In this document: positions 1 through 6,856 of the stretch, one piece after another
Layout: each line of letters starts with the position of its first letter
How positions within the stretch are numbered: the stretch's first letter is position 1
Assembly (NCBI RefSeq): GCF_020783655.1
Contig: NZ_JAJGQH010000015.1
Coordinates: 86,665 to 150,664, forward strand
Direction of reading: 5' to 3'
DNA length: 64,000 nt
From: Xanthomonas melonis
GTDB lineage: Bacteria; Pseudomonadota; Gammaproteobacteria; Xanthomonadales; Xanthomonadaceae
The notes under the pieces: model-generated
Database searches by the model: none
What the model saw: the letters and a program-made list of their open reading frames with translations, nothing else
What the model was told of the DNA's origin: nothing
Position numbers and translations under genes: made by a program

Positions 1-170
1 CCGCCAGATTGAGGCGAATAGGTGTGCCAGTGCCGCGTGAGTTTCGCCGGCGACATTGGGGGGTGAGAAGCCCCGGGTTCGACAGACAGCGCAGCTGTCT
101 GCACGGCGAAGCCGCCCGTAGGGCGAAGGCACGAAGTGCCGAGTGAATCCCCCCCCCCTCTCCGCCAGAT
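1..170 (+). repeat. tRNA-Ser-tail structured repeat, copy A
   Basis: Bases 1-9 read CCGCCAGAT, the same junction seen at the 3' end of the tRNA-Ser gene near 6474. The unit proper runs to 170, where CCGCCAGAT recurs after a C-rich tRNA-like 3' end; the period is 161. Inside are successive hairpins: GGGG..CCCC, CAGACAGC-GCA-GCTGTCTG, CGCCC-GTA-GGGCG and GGCAC-GAA-GTGCC. A second copy lies at 6315-6473 on the other strand, with different stem bases but the same pairing. By analogy a tRNA-Ser gene or another copy should lie just left of the window. No protein is evident here. Confidence 0.75.
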
Positions 171-177
171 TCGCATC

Positions 178-203
178 AGCCCCCGCAAGGGGGCTTTTGT
201 TTA
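178..203 (+). terminator. Rho-independent terminator after repeat copy A
   Basis: A seven-base stem AGCCCCC/GGGGGCT with a GCAA tetraloop is followed by TTTTGTTT. It would end a transcript that enters from the left edge through the tRNA-tail repeat, so the repeat is probably transcribed. Confidence 0.85.
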
Positions 204-266
204 TGTGTGGCAATCGCCGCGTACGGCGACGACTACAATCCGCTCGATTCCCGTTGGAGGTGTGTC

Positions 267-671
267 ATGTCCGAGATCCTGGTGCCCGTGTCCTTTGGTG
301 AGCTGCTCGACAAGATCGCGATCCTGCAGATCAAGTCCGAGCGCATGAGCGATGCGGCCAAGCTGACCAATGTGCGCAACGAGTTGTCCGCGCTGGAAAA
401 CAGTTGGATGGCGCATCCGGCCGCCGGCCACGACATCGTGCGGCTGCGCGCCGAGCTGAAGGCCGTCAACGAGCGGCTATGGGTCATCGAAGACGATATC
501 CGGCTCAAGGAGCAGGCGCAGACCTTCGACGACACCTTCGTGCAGCTGGCGCGCAGCGTGTACATCGAAAACGACGAGCGCGCGCGGATCAAGAAGCAGA
601 TCAACCTGGCGCTGGGCTCTTCGTACGTGGAAGAGAAGTCCTACCAGGACTATCGCGCCAAGGGCGCCTGA
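267..671 (+). CDS. DUF6165 family protein
   Basis: A 134-residue protein beginning MSEILVPVSFGELLDKIAI, which matches the DUF6165 family as I recall it; the function is unknown. The protein is rich in charged helices (alternating Lys/Glu/Arg through residues 20-120), lacks a signal peptide or membrane segment, and is probably cytoplasmic. I chose the ATG at 267 because TTGGAGGTG lies just upstream; an in-frame ATG at 207 has no such site and would add 20 residues unlike the family. The gene stands alone, downstream of the terminator at 178-203. Its neighbours make lipopolysaccharide core, so a link to LPS is possible but only inferred. Confidence 0.85.
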   Translation: MSEILVPVSFGELLDKIAILQIKSERMSDAAKLTNVRNELSALENSWMAHPAAGHDIVRLRAELKAVNERLWVIEDDIRLKEQAQTFDDTFVQLARSVYIENDERARIKKQINLALGSSYVEEKSYQDYRAKGA

Positions 672-684
672 GGCATCGCCAGCT

Positions 685-712
685 CGATCGCGCTGCCGCT
701 GGCGCGCGATCG
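685..712. other. Hairpin between convergent genes
   Basis: A perfect nine-base stem (CGATCGCGC/GCGCGATCG) lies between the DUF6165 gene and the 3' end of the convergent glycosyltransferase gene. No T tract follows on either strand, so a role in termination is only possible. Confidence 0.35.
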
Positions 713-805
713 GTGGCGCGGGGGTGTGGTGTCATGCCTGGCGCCACCAGGGCCGCAGCGCGCACGCATGGGGGATGGGTGCGGCAGAACAGCGGCCTTC
801 AGCGG

Positions 806-1855
806 TCAGCGTGGATGATCGGCGCGATACCGCTCGAAGGCGGCAATGGCATCTTCCACGCTGATCAGCTGCATCACGTCGTCGAATTCGATCTTGGTCC
901 CCCAATCGAGCTGGTCGGCCGGCTTGTGCAGATATTTGCGGGCCGCAGCGTCGTAGCGGTCCACGCAATAACGCACGTCCGAGTACGGGCCGCTGCGGCG
1001 CGGATTGCTGGCCGCGTGCAAGCCCAGCACCTTGGTGCCCATCGCATTGGCGATATGCATCGGCCCCGAATCCGGCGTCACCACCAGATCCGCGCGGGCG
1101 AGCAGGGCGGGCAGTTGCTTGAGCGTGTCCTTGCCGACCAGATCCAGTACCGGGATACGCGCGCTGGCGACGATGGCATCGGCAGTGCTGCGCTCCAGAT
1201 CGCTGCGGCCACCGCACAGCACGATCCGCCATCCCTGCGCGGCGGCGTGATCGGCCAGCGCGGCGTGGCGATCGGGATACCAGTTGCGGCGCGCGTGGCT
1301 GGAGCACGGCGAGATCATCAGTACCGGGCGGCCATCGTCGTCCCATTGCGCCCGCGCCCAGGCGTGCGCCTCATCCGGTACCGGCAGATCCCAGCGCACC
1401 ATGCTCTGGCGCAGTCCCAGCGGCTCGGCGAAGCTGCCGATGGCGTCGAGCACATGGATGCCGGGGCGATCGGCGATGCGTTCGTTGACGAACAGTCCGT
1501 GCAGATCCCTGGAGCGGCTGCGGTCGTAGCCGATGCGCCGCTGCGCCGGCACGAACGCCGACAGGACATTCGCGCGCAAGGCCACCTGCATGTGCAGCAG
1601 GGCATCGAAACGTCCCAGCGGCGCCAGCTGTCGCCGCAGTGCACGCATGCCGGCCACGCCGCTGCGCTTGTCGTAGGCATGGAAGTGCACGCCGGGCAGG
1701 CCGTCTAGCAGCTTCAGGCCGGCCTTGTCGATGATCCAGTGCAGCGCCGCCTGCGGAAACCCCGCCTGCAGCGTGCGCACCAGTGGCACCACGTGGGTGA
1801 CGTCGCCCAGGGCCGACAGGCGCAGCAGACACAGCGATGCAGGCGTTACAGCCAT
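806..1855 (-). CDS. Glycosyltransferase family 9 (heptosyltransferase-like)
   Basis: A 349-residue enzyme of the ADP-heptose:LPS heptosyltransferase family, expected to add a sugar to the lipopolysaccharide inner core at the cytoplasmic face of the inner membrane. The N-terminal LLRLSALGDV (residues 10-19) is the family's acceptor-side signature, and PDSGPMHIA (261-269) is the nucleotide-sugar loop. Length is normal. I chose the ATG at 1855; an upstream in-frame ATG would run into the divergent kdkA gene. Only 20 bases separate its start from that of kdkA, so the two promoters must overlap or lie inside the opposite gene. Which sugar is added cannot be read from sequence; WaaC/WaaF-like activity is an inference. 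Confidence 0.85.
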   Translation of the reverse strand: MAVTPASLCLLRLSALGDVTHVVPLVRTLQAGFPQAALHWIIDKAGLKLLDGLPGVHFHAYDKRSGVAGMRALRRQLAPLGRFDALLHMQVALRANVLSAFVPAQRRIGYDRSRSRDLHGLFVNERIADRPGIHVLDAIGSFAEPLGLRQSMVRWDLPVPDEAHAWARAQWDDDGRPVLMISPCSSHARRNWYPDRHAALADHAAAQGWRIVLCGGRSDLERSTADAIVASARIPVLDLVGKDTLKQLPALLARADLVVTPDSGPMHIANAMGTKVLGLHAASNPRRSGPYSDVRYCVDRYDAAARKYLHKPADQLDWGTKIEFDDVMQLISVEDAIAAFERYRADHPR

Positions 1856-1875
1856 GGTGTTGTTAGACTCGATGG

Positions 1876-2625
1876 ATGGGTTCTTTCGACGCCACCGAAG
1901 CGCTGACGCCGTATCGCGAGGGCCGCGGCTACGGCGCCATTCTGTTCGACCGCGAACGGCTGCGGCAAGCCGATGCGGGATTGTTCTCGCCGCAGCGCTG
2001 GGGCGACAGGGCGCGGCCGGTCGATGAGGGGGGGCGCGGCGGGGCATGGTTCGTGGACGCGCCGTTCGGTCGCAGTGTGTTGCGGCAGTACCTGCGTGGT
2101 GGCATGGCTGCGCGGGTGAGCCGGGATCGCTATCTGTGGAAGGGCGCCGGGCGCACGCGCAGTTTTGCCGAGTTCCGGTTGATGCGCGAACTGATCAAGC
2201 GCAAGTTGCCGGTGCCGCGGCCCTTGGCCGCCTGTTATCTGCGCGAGGGGCTGGGTTATCGCGCCGCGTTGTTGATGGAGCGACTGGAAAACGTGCGTTC
2301 GCTGGCTGATCACGCGCAGGTGGCCGGGCGCGGTGCGCCGTGGGAGGCCGCCGGCCAGCTGATTGCGCGCTTCCACCGTGCCGGGCTGGATCATGCCGAT
2401 CTCAATGCGCACAACATCCTGTTCGATGCCGGCGGACACGGCTGGTTGATCGATTTCGACCGCGGCGTGCTGCGCATCCCGGCCACCCGCTGGCGCGAGC
2501 GCAACCTCGAGCGACTGCATCGTTCGCTGCTGAAGCTGCGCGGCAAGCGCAGCCGTGAAGAAGTGGACAAGGATTACCAGCGTCTGCACCGTGCCTACGA
2601 ACTGGCCTGGGGCCGGGGCTACTGA
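1876..2625 (+). CDS. kdkA: 3-deoxy-D-manno-octulosonic acid kinase
   Basis: A 249-residue kinase that phosphorylates the Kdo residue of lipid A-Kdo, typical of bacteria whose inner core has a single phosphorylated Kdo. It has the protein-kinase-like fold of the KdkA/WaaP family: the catalytic loop [10 protein letters not shown] at 173-182 (Asp175, Asn180) and the metal-binding DFDRG at 193-197. There is no membrane segment, so it is cytoplasmic and probably membrane-associated. It is divergent from the glycosyltransferase gene and its TGA overlaps the ATG of the next gene (TGATG), which suggests translational coupling with the hydrolase and moaA downstream. Confidence 0.9.
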   Translation: MGSFDATEALTPYREGRGYGAILFDRERLRQADAGLFSPQRWGDRARPVDEGGRGGAWFVDAPFGRSVLRQYLRGGMAARVSRDRYLWKGAGRTRSFAEFRLMRELIKRKLPVPRPLAACYLREGLGYRAALLMERLENVRSLADHAQVAGRGAPWEAAGQLIARFHRAGLDHADLNAHNILFDAGGHGWLIDFDRGVLRIPATRWRERNLERLHRSLLKLRGKRSREEVDKDYQRLHRAYELAWGRGY

Positions 2626-3374
2626 TGGACTGGGCCTTGCGGGTGCAGGGAGTCGGCAATGCGTCGGCGGTGGCGCTCGGTTCTCCGATGGCTACGCTCG
2701 AGCGTGCCGGCGAACCGTGGCTGACCATCGATTGCGGTAGCGAGGGGCTGACCGCCTATCAGGCGCACTATGGCCGGCTGCCGCAGGCGATCTTCATCAC
2801 GCATGTGCATCTGGATCATGTCGGCGGGCTGGAGCGGGTGTTCGTGGACAGCTATTTCTCCGACCGGCGCGGGCGCACCCGCCTGTACGTGCCGGCGCCG
2901 GTGGTGCCACTGCTGCAGCGGCGGATCGCCGACTATCCGAACGTGCTGGCCGAAGGCGGAGCCAATTTCTGGGATGCCTTCCAGTTGGTGCCGGTGGGCG
3001 ATGCGTTCTGGCACGACGGTGTGCGGCTGCAGGTGTTCCCGGTGCGTCATCATTGGCCGGAAACCGCCTATGGGCTACGCCTGCAGGGCGCGCTGGTCTG
3101 GACCGGCGATACCCGGCCGATCCCCGAGATGCTGAAGCGTTATGCGGGCGACAACGAGCTGATCGCGCATGACTGCGGCGTTCACGGCAACCCGTCGCAT
3201 ACTGGCGTGGACGATTTGGAGCGGGAGTACCCGCAGGACCTGTTGGACCGCATGCTGCTGTACCACTACGCCAGCGAGGCCGACGGTGACGTGCTGCGCG
3301 CGCGTGGCCATCGGGTGGCCGTGCCCGGGCAGTGCCTGATGCTGGCGGAGCCGACCGCCGCCATGGTGCGCTGA
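2625..3374 (+). CDS. MBL-fold metallo-hydrolase
   Basis: A 249-residue metallo-beta-lactamase-fold protein. The zinc motif HVHLDH is at residues 60-65 and further metal ligands are likely in VRHHW and HDCGVHG. The order of motifs resembles RNase Z/phosphodiesterase-like members, but the substrate cannot be told. It overlaps kdkA upstream and moaA downstream by one base each (TGATG at both joints), so the three genes are probably one message. No signal peptide is seen. Confidence 0.85.
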   Translation: MDWALRVQGVGNASAVALGSPMATLERAGEPWLTIDCGSEGLTAYQAHYGRLPQAIFITHVHLDHVGGLERVFVDSYFSDRRGRTRLYVPAPVVPLLQRRIADYPNVLAEGGANFWDAFQLVPVGDAFWHDGVRLQVFPVRHHWPETAYGLRLQGALVWTGDTRPIPEMLKRYAGDNELIAHDCGVHGNPSHTGVDDLEREYPQDLLDRMLLYHYASEADGDVLRARGHRVAVPGQCLMLAEPTAAMVR

Positions 3375-4405
3375 TGGGCGCCCTGACCCTGCCGACGCTG
3401 GCCGGCGCACCCATGCAGGACCGCTACGGCCGCCCCTTGCGTGATCTGCGCCTGTCGGTGATCGAAGCCTGCAACTTCCGCTGCGGCTACTGCATGCCGG
3501 CAGACCGCGTTCCGGACGACTACGGGCTGGATGCGCAACAACGCCTGAGTTTCGATCAGCTGGAGACGCTGGTGCGCTCCTTCGTGGCCGTGGGCGTCAC
3601 CAAGCTGCGCCTGACTGGCGGCGAGCCGCTGCTGCGGCGAGACCTGCCCAGCCTGATTGCGCGTCTGGCGGTGATCGATGGCATCGAAGACCTCGCGTTG
3701 ACCACCAACGGTGCCCTGCTTGCGCGGCAGGCCCAGGCGCTGCGTGATGCCGGTCTGCGCCGGATCACGGTGAGCATGGATGCGCTGGACCCTGCGTTGT
3801 TCAAGCGCATGAGCGGCGGGCGCGGTGAGATCGCGCAGGTATTGGGCAGCATTGCCGCGGCCGAACGGGCCGGGTTCGAGCGGCTGAAGATCAATTGCGT
3901 GGTGCAGCGTGGCGTCAACGAAGATCAGGTGTTGCCATTGGTGGAACACTTCCGTGGCAGTGGGCACGTGCTGCGCTTCATCGAATTCATGGATGTGGGT
4001 AGCTGCAATGGCTGGACGCCAGGTGCGGTGGTGACCTCCGCGCAACTGCACGAACGCATCAGTGCGCGCTGGCCGCTGCGTGCGCTCGATGCCAACTACA
4101 TCGGCGAAGTCGCACAGCGCTACGCGTTTGCCGATGGTGCGGGCGAGGTGGGATTTGTCAGCTCGGTGAGCGTGCCGTTCTGTGGCGATTGCCAGCGCGC
4201 GCGCGTGTCGGCCGATGGGCATCTGTACACCTGCCTGTTCGCCAGCCAGGGCCATGACCTCAAACCGGCTCTGGCCGACGGCGAAAGTGCGCTGGCCACC
4301 CATCTGCGTCAACGCTGGAGTCTGCGCGGCGACCGCTACAGCGAAGTGCGCGCATCCGCGCCGCGCCGCGGCAAGCCGGTGGAGATGTTCCTGATCGGTG
4401 GATGA
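3374..4405 (+). CDS. moaA: GTP 3',8-cyclase MoaA
   Basis: A 343-residue radical-SAM enzyme that starts molybdenum-cofactor synthesis by converting GTP to 3',8-cyclo-GTP. The radical-SAM cluster is CNFRCGYC (Cys33, Cys37, Cys40). The second 4Fe-4S site is in the C-terminal third: FCGDC followed 13 residues later by a Cys in HLYTCLF. The essential C-terminal Gly-Gly is present (LIGG). The ATG at 3374 overlaps the stop of the hydrolase gene; starting 14 residues earlier would mean a long overlap. The other moa genes follow after a 358-base gap, so moaA may be transcribed with kdkA rather than with moaCDE. Confidence 0.95.
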   Translation: MGALTLPTLAGAPMQDRYGRPLRDLRLSVIEACNFRCGYCMPADRVPDDYGLDAQQRLSFDQLETLVRSFVAVGVTKLRLTGGEPLLRRDLPSLIARLAVIDGIEDLALTTNGALLARQAQALRDAGLRRITVSMDALDPALFKRMSGGRGEIAQVLGSIAAAERAGFERLKINCVVQRGVNEDQVLPLVEHFRGSGHVLRFIEFMDVGSCNGWTPGAVVTSAQLHERISARWPLRALDANYIGEVAQRYAFADGAGEVGFVSSVSVPFCGDCQRARVSADGHLYTCLFASQGHDLKPALADGESALATHLRQRWSLRGDRYSEVRASAPRRGKPVEMFLIGG

Positions 4406-4763
4406 GCGGGCGCAGGCGCCCGCTCCAAGCGGAAGCTGCGTGGCGAAACGCAGGTGCCGGAGCGCGTCTTGGTCCGTGCTTTTCGGAGTGCATTGTGTCC
4501 GCAAGCGCGCGGCGCCGGGTGATCGCCGCAGTGCGCGCCGATGCCGCGACTGACGATGGAGGTGCCGCTGCCGCCAGCTGCTGGCCGACGCGGAGTCGCT
4601 TCACTGCGGTACCTGCCGACTGCAACTGCGATGGCATCGAACGCACCCGCCTTGCGTCGCTAATGAGGATGCAGGCAGGTCGGGAGGGCGGCTGCTGTTC
4701 CCTCAAGCCACTGCGTTCACCGAGAATGCCGCATCCTGAGCGCCTGTCACTGTGTCGTTGCCC
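4406..4763. other. Gap between moaA and moaC
   Basis: A GC-rich hairpin GAGCGGGCGC/GCGCCCGCTC lies at about 4404-4425, right at the moaA stop, without a T tract. The rest holds only an unconvincing reading frame in the moaA direction with no family likeness and Arg/Ala-rich composition. I looked for a molybdenum-cofactor riboswitch and saw no convincing one. The promoter of moaCDE is presumably here. Confidence 0.5.
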
Positions 4764-5261
4764 ATGCCTGCCAAATCCCGTCCCGCACGCCTGACCCACC
4801 TGGACGCCGCCGGGCTTCCCACCATGGTGGATGTTTCCGACAAGGCAGTCACCGCACGCAGTGCCACGGCCACCAGCCGTGTGCGCTTTCCGGCAGCCGT
4901 CGCGGCGCAGTTGCGCGCCAGCGGCCTGCGCAGCGCCAAGGGCGGCATCGTGGAGACCGCGGTGATCGCGGGTACGATGGCAGTCAAGCGCACCCACGAA
5001 CTGATCCCGTTCTGCCATCCATTGCCGATCGATGCCTGCCGTTTCGAGATCGACTGGGCCGGTGATCAGGCGCTGGAGATCCAGTGCACCGTGCGCTGCG
5101 TGCACCGTACCGGCGTGGAGATGGAAGCGCTCACCGGCGCCAGCGTGGCGGCTCTGACGGTGTACGACATGTGCAAGGCGTTGTCGCACGCGATGACGAT
5201 CGGGCCGACCAGGCTGGTGGCCAAGCGTGGTGGCAAGCGCGATCTCGGAGCGGCACGATGA
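4764..5261 (+). CDS. moaC: Cyclic pyranopterin monophosphate synthase MoaC
   Basis: A 165-residue enzyme that converts 3',8-cyclo-GTP into cyclic pyranopterin monophosphate, the step after MoaA. Family blocks are seen: [14 protein letters not shown] near the N-terminus, [28 protein letters not shown], and [19 protein letters not shown] with the active-site region. The ATG at 4764 gives the usual length; a GTG four codons earlier (4752) is also possible. The stop overlaps the moaD start (ATGA), the mark of a coupled moaC-moaD-moaE unit. Confidence 0.93.
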   Translation: MPAKSRPARLTHLDAAGLPTMVDVSDKAVTARSATATSRVRFPAAVAAQLRASGLRSAKGGIVETAVIAGTMAVKRTHELIPFCHPLPIDACRFEIDWAGDQALEIQCTVRCVHRTGVEMEALTGASVAALTVYDMCKALSHAMTIGPTRLVAKRGGKRDLGAAR

Positions 5262-5503
5262 CGGCCACGGTGACGGTGTTGTATTTCGCCAGCCTGCGCG
5301 AAGCCACGGGCATTGCCGATGAGCGCGTGCAGACCGGCGCGCAGGACCTGCGGGGACTGTATGCAGAGCTCGATGCGCGGCACGGCCTGCGCTGGACGCC
5401 GGCGCAATTGCGCGTGGCGGTGGATGGCGCGTTCGCCGGTTGGGAGGATGCAGTGCGCGATGGCAGCGAAGTGGTGTTCATTCCACCGGTGTCGGGAGGT
5501 TGA
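5258..5503 (+). CDS. moaD: Molybdopterin synthase sulfur carrier subunit MoaD
   Basis: An 81-residue ubiquitin-like small subunit of molybdopterin synthase. It ends in PPVSGG; the terminal Gly-Gly is adenylated and thiocarboxylated to carry sulfur to the MoaE active site. The start at 5258 shares ATGA with the moaC stop. Length and the terminal motif are normal for the family. moaE begins two bases after its stop. Confidence 0.93.
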   Translation: MTATVTVLYFASLREATGIADERVQTGAQDLRGLYAELDARHGLRWTPAQLRVAVDGAFAGWEDAVRDGSEVVFIPPVSGG

Positions 5504-5505
5504 GC

Positions 5506-5943
5506 ATGAACGATCGGACGACGGGCCTGTTCGCGCTCTCCGAGGCCGCCTTGCCGGTCGATCGCCTGCGCGAGGGGATGGAGCATCCGCAGGCCGGCGC
5601 TTTCGCCAGCTTCGAAGGCTGGGTGCGCAATCACAACGATGGCCGTCGCGTTGCGGGGCTGCGATATGAAGCGTATGCCACGCTCGCGCAAGCCGAAGGT
5701 CAGCGTGTGCTAGACGAGGCGATGCAACGGTTTTCCATCGTGCGCGCGCACTGCGTGCACCGCGTAGGCGAACTGCGCATCGGTGACATGGCGGTATGGG
5801 TGGGGGTGAGTGCGGCGCACCGCGGCGCTGCCTTCGACGCCTGCCGATACATCATCGACGAGGTCAAGGCGCGTGTGCCGATCTGGAAGCACGAGCATTA
5901 CCTGGAAGGCGATGCAGGCTGGTTGCATCCGGAATCGCAGTGA
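5506..5943 (+). CDS. moaE: Molybdopterin synthase catalytic subunit MoaE
   Basis: A 145-residue large subunit that uses MoaD thiocarboxylate to make the dithiolene of molybdopterin. Conserved blocks seen: GAFASFEGWVRNHNDGR near residues 28-44, LRYEAYATLA, and the end KARVPIWKHEHYLEG, where the lysines line the active site. The ATG at 5506 lies just behind the moaD stop with GGGAGGTTGAG as its ribosome site. It completes the moaCDE set; no modABC or moeA is in the window. Confidence 0.94.
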   Translation: MNDRTTGLFALSEAALPVDRLREGMEHPQAGAFASFEGWVRNHNDGRRVAGLRYEAYATLAQAEGQRVLDEAMQRFSIVRAHCVHRVGELRIGDMAVWVGVSAAHRGAAFDACRYIIDEVKARVPIWKHEHYLEGDAGWLHPESQ

Positions 5944-6138
5944 GTTCGTCACCAACGCAAGCGTGGCTGGCCCACGACGCCGCGGCGTAGAAAACGCTGA
6001 CGTCGCGGCAATGCATCGCCGTCGCCATGGCGGGTGCGAATGACCGGTCGGCTTTGCGCGTGTGCGGACAGCACAAAGCGAAATGCTGGCCGCTCGCAGT
6101 CCAGGATCTGGGCCGGTTCGATCGGCGTCTATCGAAAG

Positions 6139-6249
6139 GGTGGTGTCCCCGCCGGTTGACCTCGGCGCCCGCATCAATCGATACCGTTGCTGCCTTCCGG
6201 CCCTGGCGGGATTTTCGATCTAGCGTCGCGAGGGACCGACGGGGCCACC
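6139..6249 (-). ncRNA. ffs: 4.5S signal recognition particle RNA
   Basis: On the minus strand the segment contains CAGGGCCGGAAGGCAGCAAC, the universal apical loop of bacterial small SRP RNA (GGAA tetraloop, the internal loop bound by Ffh, and the GCAGCA strand). The ends pair: GGTGG..CCCCG near 6249-6237 with CGGGG..CCACC near 6150-6139, giving one long helix of about 111 bases. The exact ends are inferred from this pairing. It sits beside dnaX, a place where ffs is often found, but points away from it. Confidence 0.85.
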
Positions 6250-6258
6250 ATAAGACGT

Positions 6259-6308
6259 GGGCCATCGGGATGGCCCGGATGTGCGGCGGCGGTGTCGCCG
6301 CGCACATC
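6259..6308 (-). other. Two hairpins between tRNA-tail repeat and SRP RNA
   Basis: Reading the minus strand, a long stem (GATGTGCG..CGCACATC, with a further CGGCG/CGCCG pairing and one bulge; 6308-6278) and a second stem (GGGCCAT/ATGGCCC; 6276-6259) lie between repeat copy B and the SRP RNA. Neither has a T tract. They could mark termination of the tRNA transcript or processing of a joint tRNA-SRP transcript. Confidence 0.5.
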
Positions 6309-6314
6309 ATGAAA

Positions 6315-6473
6315 CTGGCGGAGAGAGGGGGATTCACTCGGCATCTTCGATACCTCGCCCTACGGGCGGCTTCGCCGTGCAGGTGGCTGCGCCACCTGTC
6401 GAACCCGGGGTTCTCACCCCCTCCCAGGCGCCGGCGAAACTCACGCGACTGGGCCAGCTCAACACTTTAAATC
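6315..6473 (-). repeat. tRNA-Ser-tail structured repeat, copy B
   Basis: It begins directly after the tRNA-Ser CCA end and, 158 bases on, ends with a second copy of the tRNA's 3' end (the 3' half of the T arm, the acceptor strand and CCAG, about 20 identical bases). Shared with copy A (10-170) are GCGTGAGTTTCGCCGGCG, the GTGAGAA loop between G and C runs, CCCCGGGTTCGACAG, and CACGGCGAAGCCGCCCGTAG. Stems have changed in a paired way: CAGGTGGC-GCA-GCCACCTG here against CAGACAGC-GCA-GCTGTCTG in copy A, and GGTATC-GAA-GATGCC against GGCAC-GAA-GTGCC. Confidence 0.8.
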
Positions 6474-6566
6474 TGGCGGAGAGAGGGGGATTCGAACCCC
6501 CGAAGCGCGGTTTAGACGCTTACACACTTTCCAGGCGTGCTCCTTCAACCACTCGGACACCTCTCC
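6474..6566 (-). tRNA. tRNA-Ser(GGA)
   Basis: Minus-strand cloverleaf with acceptor GGAGAGG/TCTCTCC (last pair G-U), anticodon loop CTGGAAA giving anticodon GGA, a long variable arm as expected for serine tRNA, T arm GGGGGTTCGAATCCCC, discriminator G and encoded CCA. It reads UCC/UCU codons. Its 3' end is repeated 158 bases downstream in repeat copy B. Confidence 0.95.
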
Positions 6567-6856
6567 GTGCCTGCACTGCGACCGGGTCGAAGGCAGGAGC
6601 GGAATTCTAGCCGCCGGCGGCGCCGTTAACAAGGACACCCCTGCCCAGTGCGCCTGGAGGGCGTTCTGCCGGTGCGTCGGAGGGCAGGGTTCGGTCGGCA
6701 GGACACGCCTGGATGGCAGAGGTGACAGGCGCCGCCGCCACCGTGGCCCGAAGCGGCTGGCTGGGTCAGGTGCGTGAACGCCGCGGGTGTCGAGCGCCGG
6801 ACGATCGGCTTGACGCGGCGTGGCACAATATCGGTTCAGACGAAGCTGGTTGCCCG

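Noticed and set aside
4402..4794. Plus-strand frame of about 130 codons between moaA and moaC
   Set aside because: It overlaps both neighbours, has a composition like shadow frames of GC-rich DNA, and shows no family block.
6321..6450. A second, partial tRNA-Ser pseudogene
   Set aside because: Only the last ~20 bases match the tRNA; the rest is the conserved multi-hairpin unit also found at 10-170, so it is better described as a tail repeat.
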